From assembly GCA_949152475.1 (NCBI GenBank), contig OX424566.1, forward strand, positions 16,267,177 to 16,331,176: a stretch of 64,000 nt of DNA, in the 5' to 3' direction. Both the position numbers and the translations under genes were made by a program. The notes beneath the pieces are model-generated. The model worked only from the letters and a program-made list of their open reading frames with translations, was not told the DNA's origin and ran no database searches. This DNA comes from Terebella lapidaria (taxonomy: Eukaryota > Annelida > Polychaeta > Terebellida > Terebellidae). The first letter of the stretch is position 1. Every line of letters starts with the position of its first letter. Shown here in pieces: positions 28,019-38,537 of this stretch.

Positions 28019-30710
28019 CCCCTTCACACTTACACAGCTGGCTACAGCGGAGTCTGGCTCGGCTACACAAGTTTGCAGTTTCCATTATAGGCAACAGCAC
28101 AACCACAATGAAGGAGCAACGAGCACGCCTCACTGACGTTGGCCATGTCTGTCCAGTATGGCATCCACTGCCTACAGAGGTTGTTTTCAAATGAATGCTG
28201 CAGTAAACAAAGCAACTTAGCATGTTGGAATGAAGCATGTTATGTAGGTGGGATCGAGTCAAATATTTCAGGCCATGGATGAAAATGAACATTCCAACAC
28301 TTGAATGTAGAGTCCAACACTTGAGATGTTGCATGGGAAAATAATCAATGCTGAGGCTGGTCGGTTCCGGGGGAACACTATCCACCGTCCTGAGGTAGGC
28401 CTTATCATGACCCTGATAAGGCCTACCTGCAGCATAGAGGAGGTGAAGCATCATACGAGTGTCAGCTTCTTCATGTTCGCCAACAGGTTCGCCAAAAGGT
28501 CAGCAGGTTTGTTGGTTTGTTGCTGAGCACAATGTCACCCATTGTTGTGAACAAAAGTGTAGCAGTCGCATCAGAAGTTCATGACTTCAGAGAGATGAAT
28601 TGAAGAGCTCGTTTTTGTTTTCACAGTCTTTCAGGAATGCCTGCCACTGGACGCCCATGGATAGTGGTATCTGGGCTGGGACGATTGATTCGAGTTTGGG
28701 AGGCCCGTCTCCTTGTTTGTGTCCCAGACTGCGTCCAATGTTTTTTTTCCATCATCTGGCTTCGCAGATATAGCAACAACGGCATCTGTTTGTACTCCCA
28801 AACACACTTGCACGCACATCTCAGCATGTGTATAGCTGCTGCAATATTATAAACAACCATATATGCTTCTTTTGCAGCTGGCGATCGACCAGTATACCTG
28901 GCAAAGAGTAGAAAATGCGTTAGCAGTGCCCAGCTTGTTACCACTTTTTTTTCAAATCTACAGGTAGTCTGATGGCAAACGTGACCATGGTGGCCCTTGG
29001 AACGATGTCAGACAATGGTTTTGTAGCTTATTTTATTATGTTCCTCACAAATCCTGTAAACATGTTTCTGCCCATGACGGGAGTTTCCCGGAGGCATCTG
29101 GCGATTTCAGGGTCCATGATCTCGTCAGTGCCTAAGGTAATGAGGTCTCGAACCGTCTTTTTGAGAGGATTGAGGATTGTGCCCTTCTGGACAAAATGAC
29201 ACAAAGCTTTCAAGTGCTTAGAAATTGAGGATTCTGGATGCTCCAAATCTTCCTCGTTTGAGGAATAAGCATTTTCAAACTCATCCGTGACCCTAAGAAC
29301 TTCAGGTTTTGATAGGTCAATGACCTCCTTTTCCTCTTGCTGACCATATAGGCCCTTTGCTCCACTATCCTCTTTCAGAAACTTGATGCTATGCTCCTGA
29401 CTCTGATCAAGGGCCATCAGTAAAAACTTCTTGTTGCCACGCTGAACAACGAACTTCCCTCTCATGGAAGCTTGAGGAACTGACGGATAAATCTCTGAAA
29501 GTCCCTGCCATGTCTAGCAAGTAAACTTGCATCCATCCGGAATAGTTTGTGTCCAAATGCGAAAACCATGGCCACATATCAATACAGACTTTGAGAGTCA
29601 ATGGCCATTCACCATGCGCTGACCGCAAATGAAACAACAGCAGTAGTCCAGAAGCAAATTGTTGGCATTTTGCTTATACATGTAAGTTGCTTCTCCCAAA
29701 TATTGCTGGGTTCGTGAGGTCCATTATCCCTCATTGCAATACTGGCGATAAGCCTGCTCTTTGAGTATGTGTAGCCATGCCATTGTGAGCTGATATGCAT
29801 ATCATGTACTATGCATAGCGTGTGAGCTGATATGCATAGCAATGCCAGGAGTGAAGACATTGGCGAGGGAGAACATCCGGCTCCAGCCAGATCCGGCCAA
29901 GAGCTTACCAACACATTCTCGATATGCAGGAATCTCATCAAACACAACATCTTGGATTCACCGACCTCGTCGGGGTACACCAACTGACATTTATTTTTGT
30001 TTGATGTAGAGAGGACAGTCACCTTCAATGACTGGAACTTGACCAGGATTCACAAACTCTATTGCTTCTTTGACCACAGGCATTGAGTGTTTTTGAATGG
30101 CCATTGTTTATGCATGTTCATAGCAGATTGGGAAAATTCCAACTGTGTCCCTTAGTTTTATATCTTCAGTGTGTTGGGCATGTGAGAAATGTTTAGAATA
30201 GGTCACTGGAGTGTCTTGAAGCAGACCATCCTTTTCACAGATGAGCCATGCCTCCTCGGGCACACATGTTTGCAGTTGGTCAGTGAATGCTGGCGTGGCC
30301 ACCCCACTTAGTATTGACGACAGAGTGATTCCTACAGCATAGTCATCGATGTACGGCACAATGTCATCAGGAAGTTTTACAGTGGTGCCTCCAGAAGGAA
30401 CAAACTCAACTTGAGTTGAAAACTTGAGAGATGAATCATCCACCACCATATTGTCATGTGTGAGATGGTTTGTTAACGAGATAGAAGTACCATGGAGCTC
30501 AACCTGTCCAGACAATGTTATCGACTCCTCCAGTCGTGAAGACTTCGCGCTTCATATTTGCCTGAATAACGACTCCATCCTCAGCAAAGCACTTCGACAC
30601 AGCCAAAGCAAGTGTTTGTTTCTGGTATCCATGACTTGGTCATATGAGACTGAAATACCTAATGCATGGAACATGTCGATACACTGTTGATGATGTCTTT
30701 CTAGTTATCA
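28019..30710 (-). pseudogene. Large uncharacterised-family protein with cysteine-rich tail, broken
   Basis: Minus-strand pieces in several frames follow one another as in a family of long uncharacterised proteins common in cnidarians and molluscs (recognised from memory, not searched). N-terminal to C-terminal they read: LALAVSKCFAEDGVVIQANM (30600 area), ELHGTSISLTNHLTHDN (30515-30108 frame), HGEWPLTLKVCIDMWPWFSH then WMQVYLLDM (29637-29407), MRGKFVVQRGNKKFLL with DQSQEHSIKF (29465-29028). They end with a cysteine tail (SLLLHCGCAV and RARLRCSQLCKCEGDCTNN, 28160-28019) that resembles CXC/tesmin-type cysteine clusters. Function is unknown, and dispersal in many genomes suggests a mobile-element origin. 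Frameshifts in each segment show it is dead. Confidence 0.6.
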
Positions 30711-30714
30711 TTTG

Positions 30715-31285
30715 CATGCAGTAGACAGACGTGGAATCAATACCCAGTATCAAGTATTCCGAGCAAACAAAACAGGGTCCGTTATCCAATCTCATAGTCC
30801 GGGGACAGAAAGTCATATCAGGCATACGAAGTGAGAGAAAACAAAAATGACAGGGAAACTCATGAACCCCCGTAAATGGCCATCAGGAGGTGAAATCAGG
30901 TGTTCCGGAAAGAGTGAGCATTTCCTGCCCCACTAGTGGCACCCGTCATGAATTCCCCAAAATTAACATGAAAATAGATCTAGTTGCATGGCAGACATGG
31001 ATTTGCTGTATTTATCAACCAGATCATGATGACGTCCATAGAATTTCTTAAACGCAGCGATAAGTCTTGGTAAAACATATCCTTGTCGTAGCAGTTTAGA
31101 GACTAGCTGGGCACTTCGATAGACAAAGTCCTCATATTTGCAACTAGCTCTGGAATAGCGTATAAGTTGAGAAACAAACACACCATATGCCGGTGACATA
31201 GGAATGTTGCTGCTTAGAAAAGGGAAATTGACTATGGAAAAATTAAAATCATCACGTTTGTCATATAATCTAGTTGACAGGTTAG
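30715..31285 (-). pseudogene. LINE-like reverse transcriptase, C-terminal fragment and 3' end
   Basis: The open frame reads STRLYDKRDDFNFSIVNFPF, SPAYGVFVSQLIRYSRAS, KYEDFVYRSAQLVSKLLRQG and KFYGRHHDLVDKYSKSMS, ending at a stop at 30963. This is the conserved C-terminal region that follows the catalytic core in a reverse transcriptase family common in mollusc genomes (assigned from memory). The 3' noncoding part runs to about 30715. A second copy at 47520-47935 shares the same 3' end but is truncated further, as target-primed retrotransposition leaves. The upstream catalytic domain is absent here. Confidence 0.65.
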
Positions 31286-31307
31286 AATCATATTAAACAA
31301 ACAATTA

Positions 31308-31411
31308 GTTCCCATATTAAACAAAAGGTGTAGGTTTGTTTGCCATCGGAAATCACTCTATGACATCACGTGATTTCAAAGAAAATCATTGTGTAGAAAC
31401 TCGTATAGTAT
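31308..31411 (+). repeat. 104-bp direct repeat, left copy
   Basis: Begins GTTCCCATATTAAACAAAAG and ends CTCGTATAGTAT. An almost identical copy lies at 33025-33129, so the pair brackets a 1.6-kb tandem-repeat-containing segment. The sequence belongs to the inverted-repeat MITE family at 43453-43627 and 52469-52641. Confidence 0.8.
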
Positions 31412-32835
31412 GCAGGTTTAACCCCAAATAGAGCGGAAAGGGTATCTCTTGATCCTTCTCCTGGTAGAGAGTAAGAGTCAGACATGTACGCAGCATGACG
31501 CCACGACGCCACTGATAAATAAAAAAAACATCAGCCACTTCTCCATTTTTTTTTTCTAAATTTCATGAAAATATCATGCACACATCAGTGTTCTACTTAG
31601 ACTCCATAAAATTTGTTGAACCAAATCGATTAAAGGGTGTTTTTCTTGAATTTGAACATCAACGCTTGAATAATATTGCATGTATTTTTCAACATGTTAT
31701 GTTTTCGGCTATTTTCGGCTAATATTGACCTCTTAAATATGAATTGACCTTGTTGGCGACCTTAAAACTGTAAAGGGACTTCATGAATGGAGTCCTCGTC
31801 CCAAAAAACCTATGAAAAGTGGTATTACAATAAAGTGTAGTCTGAACAGGAGCCGAGATATGGGGTTTTCTTTGTTTGCTGGCGGCCATATTGGATTTCT
31901 CGCAAAACGGCCACCAGGTGGCTATGACGACGTGTTTGCGGTCTTTTTTTAAATCCTCATACCCATACCTAATAGCATGTCAATTTTCAAAAACTTGTCA
32001 CCAAGTGCACGATTTTTGTATATTTTCGCAAATATCTCCCATGCTATCTATGGTTTTGTCAGAATACTTCTTCTTTCTTTTCTTTTCTTTTTTCTTCCGC
32101 CATTTTCTTTTCCGCGCGATAACTCGAGCACGCCTTCACGGATCGACTTGAAATTTTCACCACTGCTCAGACATATTATGTACATGTGCTGTGTAGTTTT
32201 TGAGCCGGATCCGAGAGGATGAAATTGATGTCATTTTTTGGACGTTGTTTCCGCACAATAACTCAAAAACTATTCAGGCAATGGCTGCAAAACTTTGCAT
32301 GGAGGTTCAAATATCACCCGGGAACAGCCTTATCGATTTTGGGGTCATATGGTCAAACGACCCATGACCTAGAGGTCGAAAGAGTTTTCGCTCAGTCATC
32401 CTTGAGGTTTCCTGCACATCTCGGAAACGGTACATCGTAGAGCGAAACGGACGTTATTTTCGGACTCGTCGCCCTGGACAAACATGTTTGAGAGGTTTTA
32501 GGGATGAACTTTGACCTTGATCTCAAATTTTTCTGCCGAGTCGGCACTTTTCGTTTTCGTCGATATCTCGGAAACGGTGTGTTGTACAGCGAAACGGACG
32601 TTATTTTCGTCGCCCGAGACTCGTCACCCTGACAAACATGTCTAAGAAGTATTATGGATTAACTTGATTATTACGATTGGCCTGAATTTTTTTTGCTGAG
32701 TTGACATTTTTCATTTTCGTCAATATCTTGGAAACGGTGTGTCGTAGAGCCTATGGTGAACATGTAATAAATATTATAAATTACTCTTAACACCGAAATG
32801 CCTCCAAGGCATCTTTAGGCCTTGACGTCTAGTTG
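31412..32835 (+). mobile_element. Non-autonomous element with degenerate core repeats
   Basis: No protein. From about 32418 three degenerate repeats of about 150-160 bases each contain TCGGAAACGGTRYRTCGTAGAG-like and GCGAAACGGACGTTATTTTC segments. The right end carries the hairpin TGCCTCCAAGGCA (about 32799-32811). The arrangement (flank, core tandem repeats, terminal hairpin) parallels the pearl-like elements, but the sequence is unrelated. Confidence 0.45.
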
Positions 32836-33024
32836 ATAAATTGTTTATTTTCGGAATGAACAGAGCTCAATACAAGACAAATCTTGTACACCCTGGGATG
32901 CGAAACACCGTGGAATGCCCCATCAGGGCCTGTAAGTCACGTGCCATTACGGTGTGATTCTGGTGGCAAACAAAAATATTCTTTACACCTTTTGTATTAC
33001 CTGAGTAAATCGAGTTTTGAATGG

Positions 33025-33129
33025 AGTTCCCATATTAAACAAAAGGTGTAGGTTTGTTTGCCATCGGAAATCACTCTATGACATCACGTGATTTCAAAAA
33101 AAATCATTGTGTAGAAACTCGTATAGTAT
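33025..33129 (+). repeat. 104-bp direct repeat, right copy
   Basis: Right copy of the repeat at 31308-31411. It is preceded by the matching inverted half of the MITE family (GGGCCTGTAAGTCACGTG from 32926). Confidence 0.8.
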
Positions 33130-33599
33130 CAGAAAAAGCTGTCACAGGTAACAGTGGATACGAGACCATATCAACTGAATTGATGGAATGATACCAAAAC
33201 TTCACAAAATATGATTTCTACACTACATACACCGTAAAATAAACATGATTGTAATGGACGTCCATGTCTTTGAATTTTTGTGTATGAAACAGGCTAGCAT
33301 TTCAGTAAACATGCATTCACCAATGAAATATGTTCATATAGAATGAGCGAGTATAAGTTTGGTGAACATTACAAAGCCATCTGTGTAATACATTCGGGTA
33401 TTTGTCCATCTGTTCATAATTCACGAAATCTTTGTGTGAATTTTCGCCTTTCACGTGGAATGTTTCAATCGCAATATTCATAAATTTCACTATCACAATT
33501 TTTGCGATGAAATTGAACCAAATTATCCACTTTTTCCAGCTAACAACAATGGTTACAAACCAGCATATACTGTAAAATAACAATATGTTTATATGCGAT

Positions 33600-33810
33600 G
33601 TTTATTGCAATATCAGCGTCTTATATACTTGTGTGTCACATCCAAGCAAGCATTCGATCATCTGCTGTAAATTAATACTCATGAGTATTTGCATGGGGGG
33701 AATTTGAGAGTGCTGGTAACTCTGCTTGAGGGAGATATTGAGGTATTCTACAGCTTTCCACATCTCATGGTCTACAAAGTGAGGGCTGATAAGTGTCATC
33801 AACACATGTC
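33600..33810 (-). repeat. Inverted copy of a segment found at 43.7 and 58.2 kb
   Basis: Minus-strand reading MSINLQQMIECLLGCDTQV matches SINLLPMIERLLGCDTQV at about 58290-58350 and a diverged relative near 43690. It is therefore a third, inverted copy of part of the segmental duplication. The shared open frame may be a real exon fragment or chance, and 67 codons are too few to tell. Confidence 0.5.
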
Positions 33811-33829
33811 ATTTTTCCTGCTTACTGTA

Positions 33830-34380
33830 AACCACTCGTTCTTGGGCTCTAAGTATTGCAGAAAATAACAACTATATCAGTTTGGTAATAAACTGAGTAA
33901 ATATACGTGAAACTAACCTTTTGACAGGTTCTTTCAGACGACCTTGCTATGAACTGCACTAAAATCAGGCCATCTGTCGTATTGACCGATGTTGAGAGTT
34001 GACATTCGCATGTATATAAGTAATCCACTTAAAACAAGGGCTGCCCATCAACTAGCTCACGGTGTTGTAATATTGCTTGTAGCGTAGCCTAAGACTTCGT
34101 CAGAACCGTATGCATTCTTTCTGGAAGAATACTTCGAAGAATAGTTTGGAGCCAGTTCAAATGGTATTGTGGACAGTTTTGGACAGATCGAAGATGAGGG
34201 GTATTATCAGTACACGATCAAAACAGCAACAACTAATCAAGAATTTTATTTTACAAATGCGCACAAATGTCCACACGTTCAAATTTGAGCAGATACTGAT
34301 TGCCCCTACGTTTCCCCCTAACTCCATTTCAGTAGTATATAACTCTTAATTTCCCGGTATTATCATTTCTCGTTAGTCCT
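33830..34380. other. No recognisable feature
   Basis: AT-rich sequence with only short frames. No repeats or domains recognised. Confidence 0.35.
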
Positions 34381-34389
34381 GTGCAATCC

Positions 34390-34830
34390 ACACAAGGGGG
34401 AGAGCACAAGTTGTGTGTCCAACGTGAATCTTTGGACTGCACTCAACATATTAATGTTTTCCATTATAAAGGGGTATGTTCTTCCCAACAGCTTTTGAAC
34501 ACACGTGAGCTTGATCCTGCAAACCGTTGCTATGCATATAGCATACAAATATTCCTCATCAAACATTCATAATATATTTATACAAATAGTAACGAGCACA
34601 AGTTCTCAGGCACTGATTATGATGTGTCCAATGTGAATCTTTTGACTGCACTGAACATATTAAGTGTTTTCAATTATTGAGGGGCATGTTTTTCCCAACA
34701 GCTTTCTCAGACTTTTGAACACAGGTGAACTTGATCCTGCAGACGAAAATAACAGAGGAAACCGGTTCTATACACATGGGATACAAATAGTCCACATCAA
34801 ACATTCATGATATATTCATACAAATAGTAA
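34390..34830. repeat. Tandem duplication, about 220 bp units
   Basis: The segment GAGCACAAGTT, GTGAATCTTTGGACTGCACT, CTTCCCAACAGCTTTTGAAC, CTTGATCCTGCA (from about 34400) recurs at about 34595-34830 with diverged sequence and a short insertion. No coding content recognised. Confidence 0.6.
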
Positions 34831-35000
34831 CGTGCTGAATATCCTGGCCTTCGTGTATGATAAGCGAACTTATAACACATGCGGTGTACTACAAGTAGAT
34901 GCAAATTTGGTATGGTAAAACAACTTCCGATCTGCTAAGCCAATCACTTTGGAGAACCAAAACGGCAGGCGCAGCGAGTAATAAATTCCCATATACGCCC

Positions 35001-35544
35001 TTACACGTTTAATTCAACCGGGGACTCAGGATAATCGGGATCGTATTCGCTTTGGTCACTAAGACATTGAACATTCGTGTACAGGCATATACTAGTTGTA
35101 AGATGGCGTGAACTAGAGTTGAATGTAGGGCAAATATGTATTTCTTTCTTTATATTTATATTGTATATCATTTCCAACTCTTTCATACGATATTGATGAT
35201 TCATTTCAAATTGACGTTGCTGAAATTCTAATTCTCTTTCTCTAAGTTGTAACTTACGCATGAAATACTCCTCGCATGAAATACTCCTCGGACAGAGACT
35301 TTTCCTGTTACGCCGTTTCGTCGTCCACGGTTTCCGCTTCTCCACTGAGTTGTTTCTCGTGTAGAAGTATCTCTGCCTTCATCTGCTCACGCGTTAGACC
35401 CTCATGAGCAATACCGCGCCGATCACATTCGGCTCGGAGTTCATCTGCCTTCAAGGCTGTAAACTTCTCTGGAAGAACCATGATAAACAGTATCAATACC
35501 AAGTAACAATGCCTAGATTTCTGTATACTGTACAACTCATACAC
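35001..35544 (-). pseudogene. LTR-retrotransposon gag: SAP domain and coiled coil, frameshifted
   Basis: The likely start is the ATG at 35481 (MVLPEKFTALKADELRAECD, then RRGIAHEGLTREQMKAEIL), a SAP-like helix-extension-helix motif often found at the start of mollusc retrotransposon gag proteins. A frameshift near 35310 separates it from a coiled-coil segment in the second frame (MRKLQLRERELEFQQRQFEM). A short duplication (GCATGAAATACTCCTC twice, about 35260-35290) lies at the break. The element ends near 34995; protease, RT and integrase are missing. Confidence 0.6.
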
Positions 35545-35950
35545 ATGCCAAGCAATGCGCAGTCAAATACAGTGAACACCAATCGGTATCGCGAGTTACG
35601 ACGGTGTCAAACACCTGCATGAACAGTACATCACCCAGAAACCAGCAGTACAAATATAATACCCGAGACTTCGCGCGTCTCACAACTGGGATGAAAACCA
35701 GTAAATCTATGTGCTCGTATAATATGCAACCAGGATACTAATTTACCCGAAGACGGACGAAGACGGACAGATGACAATACGGACGGACGGCTAGACCGGT
35801 AGACGGATATCAGTGGGACAACGCCCGACGCTTGAAAACGAAAATTCAGATCACACCACGCAATACGGCGGCACAAACTGGATAAATATAGAAAGTTAAC
35901 TATGCACGTTCAATATGGATAATTTGTATTTGCGTGAAACTCACCACAGG

Positions 35951-35970
35951 CTACCCCACCTCTGGTACCA
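35951..35970 (-). other. Primer binding site
   Basis: TGGTACCAGAGGTGGGGTAG on the minus strand lies two bases after the LTR end (CGCTAACA). It is complementary to a tRNA 3' end that finishes in CCA, and the TGGTACCAG start is typical of leucine tRNA priming. Confidence 0.65.
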
Positions 35971-35972
35971 AA

Positions 35973-36925
35973 TGTTAGCGAGTGGCTGCGAGTCTCAGAC
36001 AAACACAAATAATAGAGATAATTTAAACATTGTTTATATCAAATTAAACATATAATTTACGAATACACAGAAATACACAAAACACACACATACACACAAA
36101 ACCCCGACAGAAACCCCAACCCCAGTGTTCACAGCACAGTTCTTGGCGACATTCCTAAACACGAAGTCCCGAAGCTACGACGAGAACACAGACGACGACG
36201 ACATTGTGACATTTCTAACCACACGCCGTGGTGCTACGACGAGGACAACCGGTGACGATGACGACGGTGACGAAGCTTGCGACGAGTAAGACGAGACGAA
36301 GACAACTACATGTACGTGGATGCTGCTCTCGGCCTCGCACGGCCATGCTCGTAGGTTGACGGCGTTCAGCACTCCGTGGAAAACAGCAACAGCGTCACGA
36401 GAACTCAGCACAGCTCAGCTGGTGTACAGGACACGTTCCAGAACCCTCGGGTAAACGAACTTGCAAGGTGAAAGAAACAAGTATAAATGCACTATTCACG
36501 TAAATACTAATTCCAACGTATTTACAATTTGTAATAGACAGATATATCCTACCAGCTATATGATACGTGTGAAAATAACAATATTGTGGTCACATAACTT
36601 TAGTGACTTTACAATTGAAATACTGCCGACGAATATATATATTCAGACTGCCGGTATACAATATACATATTAAAGAACAGCGAGTGAAACTGTTACTTAC
36701 AATAACGGCAGCACAACATCCTATGGAGATTGCATACAGCACAGGTTACTTGCCAACTTGACAGCCCAGAGACGAGTGTACAGACCAGATTGCCCCTGTG
36801 CATTATATAGTAACAGTGATCACTCGAGTGGAACACAGACAAATTAAACCCAGACAGTTGTGAGCAGTTCCCAGCCGCACCTAGCTGTTGTGTCTGACCA
36901 CTGTCTAGAAACAAATACACCGTGA
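35973..36925 (-). mobile_element. 5' LTR of a SAP-gag retrotransposon
   Basis: The 3' edge is exact at 35973 (CGCTAACA on the minus strand, then primer binding site). The 5' edge is not resolved and is placed near 36925. Inside, ACTATATAATG at about 36801-36811 is a TATA box on the same strand, with a GTAAGT donor at 36700 about 100 bases downstream. CAG sites just upstream of the gag ATG could be the acceptor. No second LTR is in the window. Confidence 0.5.
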
Positions 36926-36929
36926 AGCA

Positions 36930-37555
36930 AAAATATACAATAATCAGGAAAACATGCCTTTTGCAACATTCATAATCCAGTTATTATCCAAATAAATCGA
37001 CGTTGCTTACCTCATTGCATTGCTTAGGATCGTTCCTGAAATTTGAATGCCAGAAAAACGAAATGGTTTGGGATGGAATAAGTAACAATGATTGCTCAGA
37101 TGGTATACAAATCTAGAACTTGAAGTAGACAATTCATTTCAAATCACGCTATATTCACATTTACGTTTTGGAATTGCATAATTATGGCACATGGTGATAG
37201 GTCGAATAGTTTGCACCTATCATGTATGATTGGTTCGGTATGACTTTTTTTGTCTTCACACGAGAACCGAACGTGGTCATTAGTAACGTATTTCTATCAC
37301 AAGTACTCGAATAATTTGCGATACACTGAGTGAGACTAAAAAGCACGATTGATAAACCTGTATCAATATGATAGCAGAATTTTGGTCAAACCGTTCATTT
37401 ATTACAAGCACAATCATGTTTTTAAAAAACGCACATTAAAAATGTGGATTTAGGTATTGTCTATATCCATCAATCTGTCAGTGGAAATTCACGAAAGTTC
37501 TCAATTAATGATAGCGGATGGTTTGCAATCGTGTCTAACTTGAATTGACTCACCT
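36930..37555. other. No recognisable feature
   Basis: AT-rich sequence without recognisable repeats, domains or splice-supported frames. Confidence 0.35.
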
Positions 37556-37559
37556 GAAT

Positions 37560-37735
37560 CTATGTTTCCGCCAAATTAGTAGCACACAATCAGGATGTGA
37601 CAAATTCAGACTGTAATACTTCCAGACGCCGTCCCTTGGGGCAATCAATCTCAAGACTAATCAGCCAGCGTGTGCAAAGAACGAGTCGTTCCTCTTCCAA
37701 ATCAACACATCTTGTCCATGGTAATTACCGTTTCC
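37560..37735 (-). repeat. Third copy of the 52.7/54.9-kb segment
   Basis: ATGTTTCCGCCAAATTAGTA and the following 150 bases match about 52662-52760 and 54898-55060. All three copies share positions of CAGACGCCGT/CAGATGCCGT and CAATCAATC. It is part of a dispersed low-copy duplication. Minus-strand translations (GTASG-type) are broken by stops in this copy. Confidence 0.55.
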
Positions 37736-37759
37736 TTAATCCTACTTCACAGAAATATT

Positions 37760-38535
37760 GGTGTTTATCAATTGAGGCTGGCATGTGTATTGATATTATT
37801 TTGTTTGTATATATTATTTGTAAATTGATAATTTCCATTGAAATGTAAATATCAACCCAGTACCTCCAACAAAACGAGATTTTGATGATGACAATAGCTA
37901 ATATAAATCACAATACATGTATTTTTCAATGAAAACAAAGCCAAACCAAAATTTTTACCGAAAGAAACATTGGCGTCACCATGGGTATATACTGTGTAAA
38001 ATGTTGTTGTTTCTACTGTGCACCTGATGGAATTACGATACAACATGAACTGCCCAACAACATATTTGAACAATGTAGAAGTAATAAAAAAGACGCTATG
38101 CAATAGGTGTATGACAAGTACATAAGTACTTGACCATAAGCGAGTTTTATGCCGAGAAAAGACATATATATGGACATTACAAGTGTCAGTGCCTGCATAT
38201 ACATTTGGGAGACCTGAAAACTCAGCATTTGAGTTAATGTCGTCAGGTCGACAAAAATGAATCAGGAGAAACTAACTTATTTATGGGCAGTTAACCATTT
38301 ATGGGCAGTTTACTCAAAGGTACCAACCTTACCATAACGTTGCACTGAAGGGAGGAAACATATTTCCATTGTAAATTCAATAAGACTTTATGGTCACACA
38401 TCGTCATTTTTACTAAATTTAATTCCTAACGAACATAATTATTAGATTTTGTGCAAATATTTAATCATGTTATTGAAGTGACAGATTGTTGCTCATCCAT
38501 GTGAGACTATTCTGTCTGCATCCTTGTCATGCAGA
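37760..38535. other. No gene seen
   Basis: AT-rich sequence. The minus-strand short frames at 38228-38013 and 38103-37852 have no recognised domain. It ends at the left hairpin of the pearl-like element. Confidence 0.35.
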
Positions 38536-38537
38536 AA

